A DNA stretch of 64,000 nucleotides, from positions 53,367,651-53,431,650 of the forward strand of contig NC_065571.1 in the NCBI RefSeq assembly GCF_937616625.2, read 5' to 3'. Made by a program: the position numbers and the translations under genes. A model generated the notes under the pieces. That model had not been told where the DNA came from. It saw nothing but the letters and a program-made list of their open reading frames with translations, and made no database searches. Within the stretch, counting starts at the first letter, position 1. Every line of letters begins with the position of its first letter. The DNA is from Mercurialis annua (taxonomy: Eukaryota; Streptophyta; Magnoliopsida; Malpighiales; Euphorbiaceae). This document shows, piece after piece, positions 1 to 16,690 of this stretch.

Positions 1-2973
<2,973 letters not shown>

Positions 2974-4329
2974 TTTTCTTGGTCTTTACTGTAGTAACCG
3001 AATTAAATAAATGAAAACAAGAAGGGATTTAAATAGTTTTCAGAAATGGAAGATAAAAAAATGAAGCAGATCAAGAAAGCTGGTTCCTGAGCTGCTGGTA
3101 TATATTCCAAATGTTGGTGGTAGTCTTGATCATTAAAGCATTGCTAAAAGGAAAAAGGTACAAATAATATCCTTATTAATTTTTTGGTCTGGAAAACATA
3201 CCTAATGTCTTAAAAACAGCCCAATTAAGCCTCTTACGTTATCAAAGATAAAAATGGAGTTAATTTAGTCTCGGTGACAAAACATAAGTTGATATTCTGC
3301 ATGCAAAATGCAAATTTATATGTTCTCGTGTTTCCACCTAGACAAACGACATCATTAATAATTTAAAGACAAAACAAAAAATTAACCAGACAAGTCGTAT
3401 ACAATACATGATTGCTCTGCATCCCTTACTGCTGCTCCTTTCAAAATTTTAAAAGATGATTCATCAGTAATTTATGTTTTTTGATATTGAGTTAATTAAA
3501 AACATCAACAAACAATTTATCACCTACCCGACGAATCCGTGTAACAGTCAGAATAATCACAATTAAATAAGGAAAACCTATGGATAATAATATTAAGAAT
3601 CAATTATCCACGTCATTAATTATCTAAATCCATGTAGACAAAACGTAACAGAGTCTCTGTAAACCATTCACGGTGTTAAAACCAGGAGCATAATTAAGCT
3701 AATTTTAGAACATCAAGCATTTATCTGAGACTTAAAGGTCTTAAGGGGCTTAGCTAAGCTTTGCTATAAATTATAGGGGTATGTTTGTTCCTTTTCCCTT
3801 ACTAAAAAAGCTTAGTGGGTCAGATGATGAAAAGAATAATAGACACGGATTACACATGTTCCATTTTAATTTGCTTTGCTTAGATGGGTCTGCCCACGTT
3901 GACTGAGGATGACCATTGAACAAATGTTTAAACGGTCGGACGGAGACAAAGCAAAACTAAATAAATTAATCTTACGAAGGACATCTCATCTGTAAACATG
4001 TTATTCTCAGTAGGTGCATATTATTTTTCGAAGGTTGAAGCTCAAATTTGAGTCAAAGTAGATGCATATTATTTTTCAGTACATCTCTTCCGTCAATTAC
4101 TTTAATTTAGGATAGAAGAATTTGTCTAAGCCTCTTATTTTATTCGAGGTCATGGACATGTGTATTTTTTGTATCCCTGCCTTTTCATTGTTGGCGCAGA
4201 AGATTTGGGTGCCATGTCATAAAGCTCGGAAAACATGGCAGATTTCAGTTTGTTAAAATGCTCTTTCCATGAACTTTTTATTTTTTGCCCATGACTACTC
4301 TCACTATTAAAAAACAGCATAAGTGAATT

Positions 4330-4600
4330 TAACGATAGATTTAGAGTAGTTACCGACGGATTACCGACATACACAATTATCGACAGGTTACTGACGGAAG
4401 CTTTTGGCAAGCAACGCGCCAACCATTATCGACGGAGTTTACTGACAGAACCATCGGTAATTTGACGGGCATTAAACGCCAAAAAATATTAAGGAAACGT
4501 AGCAACAAATATTAGATTTTACCGCTAATTAGTGATAGATGTTAGAATTTGCTACTAATGAGCGACAAATTAGCTATAAATTTCATTTCTGTTGCTAATT
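4330..4600. repeat. Degenerate transposon fragment with TTACCGACGG-like repeats
   Basis: Variants of a short motif (ttaccgacgg, ttaccgaca, ttatcgacagg, ttactgacgg, ttatcgacgg) recur about every 10-40 bp from 4350 to 4455. A second set based on gctaattag and gcgacaaattag follows to about 4600. Clustered short subterminal repeats of this kind are typical of CACTA elements. No intact terminal inverted repeat or target duplication was found, so the class is an inference. Confidence 0.4.
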
Positions 4601-5124
4601 AGCATCATAATCTAAATAAATGTGTTTAGGGTAATTTTTGACGAGGTAAATTTAAACCTAAAGCGCGTTTTATGTCTTCATCTCTCACATTTGCAAAACA
4701 CTCCCTTCTGGCCCTAAACGATGTTGTCGCCTCGTCGACCTGTCGTCGTCCTCCGTCGTTGCTGCTTGTCGCGCCCTTCCTTTTATCTCCGTTGTTCCTC
4801 GCCTCTTCTATGTGTTGAACTACTGCTCATGCTTCAAATAATGAAATGGAACACTTTCTTATATCTCGGGCAATAATTTCTAATTTCTAATATTTTATTT
4901 AATGAATTTTATTTATTTCCTTAATTATGTTGTATGCGTCTTTTTAAGTGAAAGGTGAGATTTACAAGCATTTGACGAGTTATCAGCAGCTAAAGCATTG
5001 TTTATAAAAAAAAACCACATCAAATTAATGATATAGCAAAGATCGATAGTCTGGTTAAGAAGAATTATGGGCACATTAAAGGTAGTTAAATAAACATATA
5101 TTATGACAATAATTAGAGTTAGTT

Positions 5125-5215
5125 ACATTATAAAATCACGACTTTTACACCTAATTTCATTTTAATCACGATTTTTAAAAGGTGGCATAAAAAACAATGA
5201 AGTTTTTTTCTTTTA
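5125..5215 (+). repeat. Fragment related to the MITE at 35280-35649
   Basis: The stretch with aaaatcacgacttttacac and attttaatcacgatttttaa resembles the arm of the inverted-repeat element in a CTR9 intron (aaaatcaccacctttacat, ttttaatcacgtcctttaa). It appears to be a single degenerate arm. No partner arm or target duplication was seen. Confidence 0.45.
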
Positions 5216-7180
5216 AATCCATCACTAATACAAACTCCGTTGAACTTTTGCAAACTGTACTACCGGAGTGTGACTCCACATGTGACACGCACCGTTTCAC
5301 ACGTGGAATAAGTTTCTTCAAAAAACGGCGACGTTTTGATAGGTTACTACACATAATATTATATAGCTCTTCATTCGTCTTTTCAAAAATATTCATCTCT
5401 TATTTTTCATACTTCGAAAAGAATTGGCAATAGATCTGGGGATTTAAAATTCCTAATAAAATTAAAAATTTATTTGGAGATGTATTTAAAATTCCTAATA
5501 AAATCAATTAACTGTTTGCTTTTTATTTTTGTTATTATGTATAATCAATACATTTTGTTTCCTAATTTAAAATTAATAAAAAAGTACTATTGATATTTAT
5601 ATCCTTCTGTCCCAATATTTTATTTTTATTTTAAATTATAAGCATTCAATTATTATTTTAATGATTAATAGTTATTTTTTTTAATTATAGTAAAATATAC
5701 TCTTTATGTCCATAATTGATTGATTTATTGCTATTTTAAGTGTCCCAAATTCTATGTTTATTTTTTTCTAAAGTCAATTAAATAAATGTTTAAATTATCC
5801 TTAATTACATTAGTTTATTAAATTAAATCAAATTAATTATGACTTTGATAATAATAGTAATAATAACAATAATAATAAATAGTATTTAATAATTTTAATA
5901 TTAAAAATAGTTTTATATATTTTAATAATTTTAAAATAATCCATTATTTTTAATAAATTATGGATTTAAATTTATTTAGAAAGTGAAATTTAAATATGAA
6001 ATTTTGAACGATAAGAATATTAATTTTTTTATAATTTTTAATTAATAAATAAATAAATTCTATTTAAATCAATACTGTAATAGAGTATAAATTATGGTCA
6101 TTTAAAGTTTTGTAATTGAATCGATGTTTATGAGTTGGGGCCTCTTTGGAATGAATGAATTCCTTAAAATTATGTGGAATTTATTTGCAATTTCAAATTT
6201 TTATGTTTGAAATAAATGAATTTATTAAAATAATTTTTGGAATTGAAATTTTGGAATTGGGTTTAGTTATAACTTGAAGAATTGTAAATCCAACTAAAAT
6301 AGGTGGATTTGCAAATGAATTCCAAAATTTTAGAAGAACAACTTTATTTGACTAAATTGTTCTTGTTTTATAAAGCTATTTATTTTTATTCTCTTTTACT
6401 TTTAATTTTTATTATTATTTTTTTTATCTATCTTTTTTTAAATTTCCATTTCCATATCTTTTTTATATATATTTTTATTTTTAATTTTTAAAAATCACTA
6501 TAAATTATTTTATATATTTTAACCATAACATCAATGACTTTAGCATTATGAATTTTAAATATTTATATATACAATAAGTTTATATTATAAAAAAATAATG
6601 ACCATTTTTATTTTTAAGATATTTTTAATTAAAATTAAGTTTGACATATTTTTAACATTTATTTTTGTCATAATTAAGATGCTTAGGCAAAGAGCTAGTG
6701 GACCCTTATAAGACAAAGAAAGAAGGGAACACTCTTCCGTTTTGTCACGCCCATCATGCTATATTATCTCTAATATGGATCCTACAATCCCTTTTAATTC
6801 ATTTTTTTTAGAAGACTCTTTAATTCATTGAAACCCTAAAATATGTTATCATTAAACATCATTTGACTAAATAAAGAAGGACTAAAAATTCTCTCCCATT
6901 TTATTTACTACTTGCGTATGGGTGTGAAATTTTGACTATATTAAAATTCCAGCTCCAACATTTATAAATTTCAACACCGATTCAAGAAAAATGATCTACT
7001 TTTTTTTTAATACCGATAAGCTATAGTTTAAATAGTATGTTTGTCAATATTATTTTTAATAAAAATTAGTATAATATAAATCCATCAATAAGGACTAACA
7101 ATTATTCAAAGTAATAATATTAAAAGATATTTTTGTGTATCAACTAATAAATTATTAGCTAGTTAGCTACACAATAAAAA

Positions 7181-7320
7181 ATAAATTTAATATCAGATTC
7201 GGACTTCTGCAACTAATAAATTTTATTGATGATTACCACTGCGTATCTAAGAGTTGCAGGTTCGACCCGGACTTCTGCAATTTGTTAATTCGACCGAAAT
7301 ATAAATTTAATATCAGATTC
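7181..7320 (+). mobile_element. Possible tRNA-derived SINE remnant between 20-bp direct repeats
   Basis: The same 20 bases (ATAAATTTAATATCAGATTC) occur at 7181-7200 and 7301-7320. Between them is GGTTCGACCC (about 7259-7268), close to a tRNA B-box. The piece cggacttctgcaa also occurs twice inside (about 7200 and 7269). This fits a short retroposed, tRNA-derived element with a long target duplication. A local duplication is the alternative, since no A-box or tail is clear. Confidence 0.4.
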
Positions 7321-8928
7321 ACTAAATTTTAACTGTAATTTATTTAGATGGAAATATTGTATGAAGAAAAAAGGCGTTGAATCATGCTTTTTCCTCTTTT
7401 TGAGTTACTAGATTAAAAAAAATTATATTTCAATGTAAATGGTCTTCAGTCCCATTGAGCAATTAAATATATGAGCATTTTGAAAATAGTTCCTCTACTT
7501 GCCTCATACATCCTCAGTTGAACCTACCAATAACATATTGAATCTTCATAACTTAATGTGCATTTCATTTAAATAAAATGACACCGAGGCACGTGATAAG
7601 GTTCAACACAAGAAAAAAAAAACATATGATCCGTTGAATTGAGTTATTATTGTAAAAGAAAATACATGGTTTTTAAAGTTAGCAAATTAATTTAAACATT
7701 AGAGATTAAAAAGTACGATAACAAAGCGTATAGTATAAGTATTAATTACCTGTAAAGCAAAGTAATTTAAAGTATGTTTTCCTTGAAAATGCTATCAGTA
7801 ATTAAAAAAACAAACAATTAATTGTTTAACTATTATACATTTGAGCAAATTATTTTAAAGTTCTCATATTTATTATAATTTATAATTTAATTCCTCTTAT
7901 TTAAAAACCAAATAATATTTCCTTCATTTTTATTCTGTCAACAATTAGCCTTTTCGTCTATTTTTGATGTTAGTCAACCAAGTTAAGGGCAATATTGTAG
8001 ATAAAAACAAAAGTGAAAAATTAAACCATTTTTTTTATTTTTTTTATTTAATCTTTTAACTCGACTGACTAATACTAAAAATGGACGGAAAGATTAAATC
8101 GTCGATAGAAATAAAAGTGAGGGACCAAATTTTTTTTTTTTTAAAAGGATCAAAATATAAATTAGTTATATATAAAGGACTTCAGAATTATTTTGCTGAT
8201 TATATTTTTTTTAGTACCAAAGTGATGCGCAGCATGCGCCGCATCAACTTAAGAAAAAAAAAGAGCACTAAAATAATAACAATAGAACATGAAGTAATTA
8301 TTGCATAAGAAAAAAAGGGAAATAGTACATTGGATTCTTACTTATTTAGTAGTATTAATTAATTACCAAACAAATAAATATATTAGTCTCAGTAACTGAT
8401 TAATCTGAAAAATTATCAATTAGTAAATAATTTTTTAATAAAAGATATTTTAATATAATTAATATCCAAATATATTATCATATTAGTTAATAAAAATTAA
8501 TTTTACCTTCCAACCGGACATATTAAATTTTAGAATATGCATTTAATTTTTTTAAATTAAAAGTGAAAACATTCACAATTATGAATTTAATATCTTTATT
8601 AAAATATTAACATAAAATATAAATGAAAAATTCCTAATAAGATTATAGTACAATATTAATGTACAAAATGGGAGGAAGAAGAAGAAGAAACAACCAACCA
8701 ACGAAACAAGAAGAAGAAAAAGAGGACGAAGAAACCAGAACTGACCGTCGTTAATCGTTGAACACCATGACCACCACCACCACCACTCTCTCCCATCTCT
8801 TCTGACATTTTTTGCTCTTGTTTTTAACAAAAGTTAATCAACCATTAATATATAATATCTCAAACCTTTCTGTTATTCCTTTGTTATGCCCGCCTGAACT
8901 CTTCTCCTTCGTCTTCAATTAATCGCTG

Positions 8929-9390
8929 GTAAGTTTTTCTTCTTCTATTCTTTCTTTCAATTAATTAATTTCATTACCTTAGGATTTAATGTTCCATGTT
9001 GGAAACGGCGTCGTTTCTCTCTCTCTCTTTTTCATAAATTAGCGATCAGCTTGATTTTGAGCTTTAATTCGTTTTACTCTTGCTTGAATTGGATTATGAT
9101 CAGATGATGTGTATTTGTTTTGTAGTAAGGAAGAATAGGTTTTAATTTCTATGCTTTTACTTCAATTTTAAAGAAGCTTTTCTGTAACTGATAATGCTTG
9201 ATTTAAGTAACTGAATTCATTTTAACACTTCTACACTTTGCTTATAAGTGTAAACTTTTAGTACCTTAGGTTTTTTTTCCATATAACTGTACCCTTCTCA
9301 ACTTAATCTAAGAGCAAATTGATAAATTACTGGGCAACAGTCCAATTAGATTCAATTTAAGTCATATAACGACGTTTTGGTTTACTTCAG
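8929..9390 (+). other. Probable intron in the 5' leader of the DENN gene
   Basis: The sequence cgctg|gtaagttttt at about 8928 is a strong donor, and a pyrimidine-rich tttacttcag acceptor ends at about 9390, 22 bases before the start codon at 9413. The CT-rich block upstream (about 8870-8928) would then be the first, non-coding exon. No transcript evidence is available here. Confidence 0.55.
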
Positions 9391-9412
9391 AGGATTCTAG
9401 AGCTTTTTAAGG

Positions 9413-12400
9413 ATGGCCAATAATGAGGACACGGGTAGCCCTGGTTGGAAAGCTTCGTTGTTCTTGCAGACGACAGAAGATGTTGCGAAAGCTGTTGCCG
9501 CTGCAGCTGCTGCAGCTACTGCTCCCCGTTCACCGCGGCCTTCTGTAGTGTTTTCGTCGAAAGATGATCACGGTGATAGCCAGTTTCAGAAGCTGCAGCG
9601 GCATTTTTCTAGAGTTATGAGCGGCTTTTCGTCTCCTCCTCCTCAAGTGAAAGCTGTGACTTATAATCCTGAAGTACTAACTAGTCAAAAGCGCCAATGG
9701 GCTAACTGTCAGCTCCAATACTTGGTACTTTATTTTCGCTTCATCATTTGTTTTACTATTGTACATTTTCTGTTTTGTATTGTTTTCATAACAATTTTCT
9801 TGTGTAAATGTGCAGGATCATAGATCTTTAAAGGAGCCATCAAGGCTTTTTGAGAGCATGGTAGTTGTTGGGCTTCATCCTAATTGTGATCTTCAGGCAC
9901 TTCAGAGGCAATATGTTGCTCAGAAATATGAAGGTTCTGGAAGATTGCAAGGTTCACTTGGTTGTCAGAATCAGTCTCGTGTAGAACCCATTATTGAGCC
10001 TCAGGTGGGGATATATGTTCAAAATTTTGAAGTTAAGTCTGGATTTTATTGTATTATTTTAACATCTTGAAGTTTCTATTTTTAGGTCTTATTTGTTTAC
10101 CCTCCTGACAAACAATTGCCGCTTAAGTACAAGGATCTTGTATCATTTTGCTTCCCTGGAGGCTTGGAGGTTTGAAATTCGCTTGCTGGTTTTGTTTCCC
10201 TCATTCGTGTTCAGTAGTTAGTTTATCAAACTGTCTATTCTTATTTATTTTTGTCTTTGGTGTTTCTTGTGTGGAGATTTCTGCTTTTGTTTATTTGTTG
10301 CCATTTTAGACGAATGAATTATCAATTGGATTTCTTATCACACTGATGGAATAATCACGTAATATTAATCCAAGGGTGATTGTGAAAAGCTCGAATCTTG
10401 CTTAATAAAATGACTTTTGACTATTGAGTGTGTCCTTGATATTCTGTTTGTTTGATGATGGCACTAGCCTGAGGATGGTTATTTGATATTTGTTGTCTTG
10501 AATGAGTAATATGATCATGATCTTTTCTCTGTCTGCTTAGCTGTTCTGTACTAATTGATGAGCTATTAGATGTTGATGTTTCTAACTGTTAAAAGTGTGA
10601 TTTATAGGTTCATGCCGTTGAGAGAACCCCTTCCATGAGCGAGTTGAATGAAATTCTTCTTGGACAGGTAGTTTTTGTGTAATATATGCTTCTAGATATG
10701 CATGTTTTATTGCAAATCTATCCGAGTCTTGATGTTTTTTTTGCAGGAGCACCTTAAACAGAGTAACCTGTCATTTGTATTCCGGTTACAGGTAATCTAA
10801 AAGATTATTTTCTGATTTATTACTTTTAAAATTCTTCTATTCAATCATCATTGGAAGCGGAAATTTTGTTGTTGCTTTGCTTCTTCATAAAAGTTTTTGG
10901 TAGAGGTGGTACAAATGACACTGGATGTGGATGGAAAATACTGTTTTTTTTAGGTGGGAAGTGCCAGAAATCTATTTTTATGATTCTAGCTCTAGTTAAA
11001 TGCTGATGTCAATTATTTTGGTCTATGAGGAGTTGACATGTACTTACTGGTTTTGCTGACTATTGTTCTAAATTCTGTTTCTTTGAATGAAAATGCTACG
11101 GTATTATCATTTTTTTTGTTAACGCGTGTTTTGTTTCCCAGGTTGCCGATGATTCTACACTTTATGGCTGTTGTGTGTTAGCTGATGAAATTGTACAAAA
11201 GCCATCCGGATTACTTTCCATGATTTCAGATAAGCGTTCTTCTGGCTCATCTTTGAGCCGCCATGTACTAACCACGCGCAGATGTTATTGTATTCTTTCA
11301 AGGCTTCCGTTCTTTGAATTGCATTTTGGTGTACTAAACAGGTGCGTTTTTTATGTTATGATTATTTTATCTCTTTTTACCAAATATTTCTCAAATTTAT
11401 TTTATTTCCTACGTTTTCTCGAGTAAGGTATAGAATTGACCTTGAAGTTTCGATTGGTGGAGACTCTACTAAACATGATTGCTATCTTAGGTGCATTTTT
11501 TGTTCATTTTTTTTTCAATTATTAATTGTCTTGCAGCATCTTTATAGAAGAAAGGTTGGAACGCCTAACAAGAGATATTGGTGCTTTAGACTTGGAATTA
11601 TTGGAAGATCATGGAAAAGAAGAAAGCTTAGGGGACAATTTAGTCTCTGTACCATCAAATAATAGAGCAGCGGAGGATATGCTGGACAGGGCTGCAGAAA
11701 ATCTTCAATCAAACGTAAGAGATACTACATTTGGAGATGATAACAGGAGCAACATGGAGTTTCACATTCCTGATGGGCATATTCACTTGTTGCAGAAAGG
11801 TATTAACAATAATGTTATTGTTCCGGTTGATTCTGAAACAGAGGTAGTTTCCGACAAAGGGGAATCTGGTGCTAAAAACCTTGTAGATTGTGGCATTGAT
11901 GTTGATGATTTATCTGACAAGCAAACAGAGGAGAAACGTTTTCCAAATGCTGTTCTGCCTCTCCTTCGCTATCACCATTATGAAAGCTCAGAGTCTTCTT
12001 CCAGGTTTGTCATTGCCATTCAGTGATGTTATATGTAAATTTATTTGATGTTTATGGAATATAAAAATGCCATTTTTTAAAGGACTGCAAATATATTTTG
12101 GAAGCCTATTGGGACGAGTGAGAATAATTCATGTTCATCTACTTGACCATGTTAACTGAACGGCTTGGGGTACTATTTCCGGTGAATGTAATTGAATGTT
12201 TGGAATTTTAGGTGATTATAGTGCATCTTTAGACTAGTTCTGAACTTATTTCTGCATGTTTCTGAGAAAGTATTTTCATGTCCATGCAAGATTTGACATT
12301 ATTATCTTAATTGTAACATCTCAGAAGAACTATGGTCCATGTTTATTCATTTTCATAAAGAGAAATGAGCGGCACTTCTAATTATCTTTTAACAAACATG

Positions 12401-15400
12401 TTTCTGCTTAAGCAAATTTTAATATGAAGTATGTACTGGATATGACTTGTTTCAGCTGTAAGTTACTTTAAAACCGCATCTTATTCAGTTTCCAGGGTTC
12501 TCCTAGTGAAGACCGACATTTTAGGAGTGATGTTGATGATACAGAGACAGAAGAGGCATCTGTTTCTGGCCAGGAAGATACTAATGATCACATGGATATT
12601 CTCGACTGGGCTAAGGTTTGAATATGTATTGTTAGAGCTTCTAGGTTTGACTGCTTAAGTTACTCTTTTTCCTGCCTGTTTAAAAGTTATTTATTTTTCT
12701 CATTTTACAGGCAAACAACCATGGATCATTGCAGATAATATGCGAGTATTACCAGTCACGCTGTCCTTCTAGGGGTTCAACGCTTCGGTTTCATCCTCTG
12801 GAGCATCTTCATCCACTAGAATATCATAGATCAGATGAAACAGTGCTACATATTGCTGGTTCAACTATTGATTTACGCACATGCAATACGAGTCTGGAAC
12901 TTGCAGAGGTACACTCGGCGATATCTTTATAAGATTAGATAACATCAGCTGCTCACGATTATTATGAGTACTGATTTTTTTTTCTTCAGTAAAAAATATT
13001 AGCTGTTTGATTTGTTGTTGTTATTCAGGCATAGCACATCTTATTGTTGTTTATGTGCATCAGGCACACAGTGCACTTTTGGCAGAAGAGGAATCAACTG
13101 CTTTATCAACATGGGCCGTTGCTTGCATATGCGGATCCTTGCGTCTAGAGAATGTATGTCCATGTCAAAATTGAATTTCCTATTTCCTTAAATGATTAAT
13201 TATTAGGTTTTATGTGCCATTGATAGTTCTTCATGTGTCTGAATGTGATTTTTCACTGTCTTAAGGTGACAATCAGAAAAACCATTTGAATAGTAATTCT
13301 TCTATGATGCAGGTGTTAACATTGTTTGCTGGAGCTCTACTGGAGAAGCAGATTGCGGTTGTCTGTTCAAATTTGGTATGTATTACTGTCATCCATTGTC
13401 ATTGTCGTATTACTAAACAAGTGATATGATGAATTTGTTGGTTTAATTTGGTTATAAACTCAACCTGATCTTATCATCTCATTTGCTTTAGGCTATGGAT
13501 GTGGAACTGCTTTTTCAGTTGAAACATTGTTAATGCTGAAAATTACAGTTAACCTGAGCAAGAGCTATGACCTATTGTATCACATTTGCAAAATCTGGAC
13601 TTTTTTAATCTTCTAAATAAAATCTTCTTAGATTCAAAATTTAGCTTCCTTACATAAGTGCACGTGAAATATTGTTATACAGGGAATCTTATCTGCATCA
13701 GTTTTATCAGTTGTCCCCCTAATCCGTCCCTATCAATGGCAAAGCCTATTAATGCCGGTATGCATTGTTGTTTTTTGTCACTTTTCTTGATAGATTGTAT
13801 TTTGTTCTCAACCTAATTGCTATTTAATACCTGTATAATTTTTCAGATTTTACCAGATGATATGCTAGACTTTTTGGATGCACCGGTTCCATATGTAGTA
13901 AGCATCTTTTTCCTGCATCTTTATACAATTAGTATCTTTAGTGTATCAATAATAGTGAGCGCGAGCCTTGTCACAGCAGTAAAGCTGCTCCTTTGTTGAC
14001 TTTTAGGTCCTAGGTTTTAGGTGTGAAAACGGCCTCTTTGCATAGGGCAAGGGAAAGGCTGCGAATGTGCCCACCCTCCCCTATCCCTGCAAAAGTCTGG
14101 GAGAACTTTGTGTATCTGGGAGCCGTTTTAGTGTATCAATATCAGTAACTGGTTCTATATGAATACTAATTGTTTTATTTCACTTGTAGGTTGGTGTAAA
14201 GAACAGAACCAGTGAAGTACAGTCAAAGTTAACTAATGTCATTCTGGTTGATGTTAACAAGAACCAGGTTTGTATTCAAGCAATTTGAATATAATTTTAT
14301 TATATTCAAAACTTAAATATTTTGAACATCATCAGATGCATTTCTTCTACTTAACTCGATGGCCATTTTTTCCCCTCCCATTCTTGCTGCTCATCTCTCC
14401 CCTTTTTGTATCCTTGGCCCTTGCTGGGCAGACCGGCATTATATTACTGCTGGACATAGCTGAAGAGTACTTCCTCTCATAGAAATTCTCTACCATTGAT
14501 GTAAAACGTTGTGTCTAAAATAATTATAATCTACGTTAGCCTAGTTTAGCTATAGCTCAGCACTTGTTCATGATATAGTTGGTTTAAGCTTTGAGCCAGG
14601 TTAATTGATTTTCTTGTCCGTTGTGATGTGACAGGTAAAGTCACCGACAATTCCACAATTGCCTCAGCACAGGGAGTTATTCTCGTCCTTGAAGCCGTAT
14701 CATTCAAAGCTTGTGGGTGAAAGTTATTTAGCGAGGAAAAGACCAGTTCACGCGTGTACAGATGTACAAGTATGCTGTTTCGCCTAATCATCCTTTTTTC
14801 TCTCAAAATAACTGGGCGATTGAATGGAAAAAATGTTATTTTTTAGTACATGCCCTTCTTATCATTGAATTTTCCATCTTTTACTGCAAGTATATCACGC
14901 GTAACAATTGTTTTATTAATTGCTATATGTAATTGTGATTACCTACAGATTGAAGCTGCCAAAGGTTTTCTATCAGTGCTAAGATCTTACTTGGATTCAC
15001 TTTGCTCGAACTTGCGGTCGCATACAATTACAAATGTTCAATCCAATAATGATAAGGTTTGGACCTTTCAACTACAGGCTATTGAGTTTTTTTTTGACTT
15101 GATCTGTTTTTCATTTATTCTATTCATTGATGGTAGTATGGTGGCTGATGAGTAGTTGTAGAAGGAAATTTATCTCAGATTCTTGACCTGTTAAATATTC
15201 TGTACATGCAAAACTAAACGTGCTAGGAAGTAGTTTTACACTTTATGCACATTTCACTCTTAAATGATTGATGCTCGCATAAGCCACCTGATCCTGATTT
15301 CTACTTTTAGGTATCATTGCTCTTAAAAGAGAGTTTCATAGAATCCTTTCCTAATCGTGATCGTCCATTTATGAAGGTATGTTCCTCTCATTTTTCTTAC

Positions 15401-15881
15401 TTCTGTTAGTTTATGATAAGCAAATTGGCATATTTGGGATCTCCTGAAGTTTCCAATGCATATTACTTTTTACGCTACTCACAGTTTGGCTAATTAGCAT
15501 AGCATGTAGATTTAGTCTTAATTACTTTGCAAATTGCAATGAAATAATGCAGCATAGACTCTCACTCAGCACATTTTCTATACTTATTCCTGATAATTTT
15601 TCTGGAAACAATCCATTGGTTATGCAAATAAAAAAAATTGTTTGATTGACCTTGCTTCAGCCTTGTTTCTAGGGAGTTCCTCCTGTTATAAATTTCTTGA
15701 TATATCACAGTTTATCTAGTGGTTTCTTCTAATAATTATCTTGAAATAGCACTGTGAAAATTAGTTGCTGATGGAAGTGTGCTTACATTTATTTTTGCAT
15801 TGTTCCAAGCAGCAATTTTTAGACACGCAGCTCTTCTCTGTACATACGGATCTTGTTCTCTCTTTTTTCCAGAAGGAATAA
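9413..15881 (+). CDS. DENN (AEX-3) domain-containing protein, 18 coding exons
   Basis: DENN-domain proteins act as exchange factors for Rab GTPases in membrane traffic; the plant member has no partner I can name from sequence. Exons: 9413-9724, 9816-10004, 10086-10169, 10608-10667, 10747-10791, 11142-11341, 11537-12004, 12489-12615, 12711-12908, 13064-13153, 13313-13375, 13683-13757, 13847-13897, 14190-14267, 14635-14769, 14949-15056, 15311-15376, 15813-15881. All introns are GT-AG and phases close to 805 aa. The N-terminus has an alanine run (residues ~29-37). The uDENN part (SRLFESMVVVGLH, VLFVYPPDKQLP) lies at ~105-300. An acidic, low-complexity linker fills ~300-495. The cDENN core (TWAVACICGSLRLENVLTLF, SVVPLIRPYQWQSLLMP, ILPDDMLDFLDAPVPYVVGV) spans ~570-680. 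The dDENN part ends in FLDTQLFSVHTDLVLSFF. Confidence 0.9.
13952..14126 (+). mobile_element. Au-type SINE in intron 13 of the DENN gene
   Basis: A 175-bp insertion flanked by a perfect 15-bp target duplication, TTTAGTGTATCAATA, at 13937-13951 and 14127-14141. The body has Au SINE landmarks: GAGCCTTGTCACAGCAGTAAA at the tRNA-related head, then GGCCTCTTTGCATAGGGCAAG and GGAAAGGCTGCG, then a GGGAGCC...TTTT end. The B-box is decayed (GGTTTTAGGTGT). It lies wholly inside the intron in sense orientation. Confidence 0.82.
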
Positions 15882-16379
15882 TTTTTTGAAAGGTTAGTCT
15901 GTATCGTTAATAATATGCTAAATTATAAAGTGGACGTATGTTCAACATACACCGAACATTTATTCAAAAGAAAAAAGAAATGGTCAATGCCCATTTGATC
16001 AAAGTTCCGCTACTGCAAGAGGAACTGGGCGTGGCCAGGGTTCAAAAGCTGGCCAGGAGGGATGGCCAGATATAGTCTGCTCGAGAGCAAAACTGTGGGG
16101 GTAGAAAAAGATAAAGGTCTTGTATATAATGATTATTGTATGAGTTCAAATTTAATTAATGGTGAAGAGTTGCTTCATATACACAGTTCCTTCTCAGCAA
16201 TTTTTCGTTATGTTAGATATTATTCAGTTTTGTTTGGAAGATGCATTTAAAAGTATAAAAGATATTATTTAGCTGCATTCTTTGTACATGTGATCTGTGG
16301 CAATCTTTATACCTCTTAAATTTTGTAAAGAGCAGGTTAATTGCGCAAATGATTACGTGCATGAATGTTTAGAATAGTC

Positions 16380-16690
16380 CTTTAAATATTCTAGTTAAAT
16401 GCAAATCAAATTATGAACTTTAACGTGTGTCGCAATTATAACACGAACTTTGAATCTTGACAATATCAGACAATAACTATTAATTTTTACAATTCAGAAC
16501 ATCGAGTAAATGTTGATGTGGACACTAGAATATAATATTGTTTTGGTATCCAGGTAAGCAATTTTTTTATCGAAAATTATTCGGTGTTGTAAATTGCAAA
16601 AATTTGATAGTTCGTGTTTGATATTGTTAAAATTTAAAATTTATGTTGTAATAAAATGCGCTAAAATTCATAATTGCCTTGCAATTAGGC
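16380..16690. repeat. Dispersed repeat, copy A (related copy in GRF intron 2)
   Basis: Shares a run of landmarks in the same order with 21880-22130: acgaactttga/acagaactttt, then aatttttacaatt, then tgttgatgtggacac/tgctgatgtagacac. Divergence is high, and no terminal repeats or target duplication could be fixed. It is probably a decayed transposon family present at least twice in this window. Confidence 0.4.

Larger units (their letters stand above)
2974..8880. other. Spacer between OPR3 and the DENN gene
   Basis: AT-rich spacer between two divergent genes. It should hold the OPR3 promoter at its left end and the DENN-gene promoter at its right end. No ORF of recognisable family is present. 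Short pieces of transposon debris are listed separately. A GA/GAA-rich stretch (about 8670-8745) and a short CAC run near 8769-8785 lie just upstream of the DENN leader. Confidence 0.6.

Noticed and set aside
7259..7268. Functional tRNA gene
   Set aside because: Only a B-box-like stretch; no acceptor stem, anticodon loop or A-box that would fold. The same holds for 31590-31690 and 61560-61640, which are retroposons.
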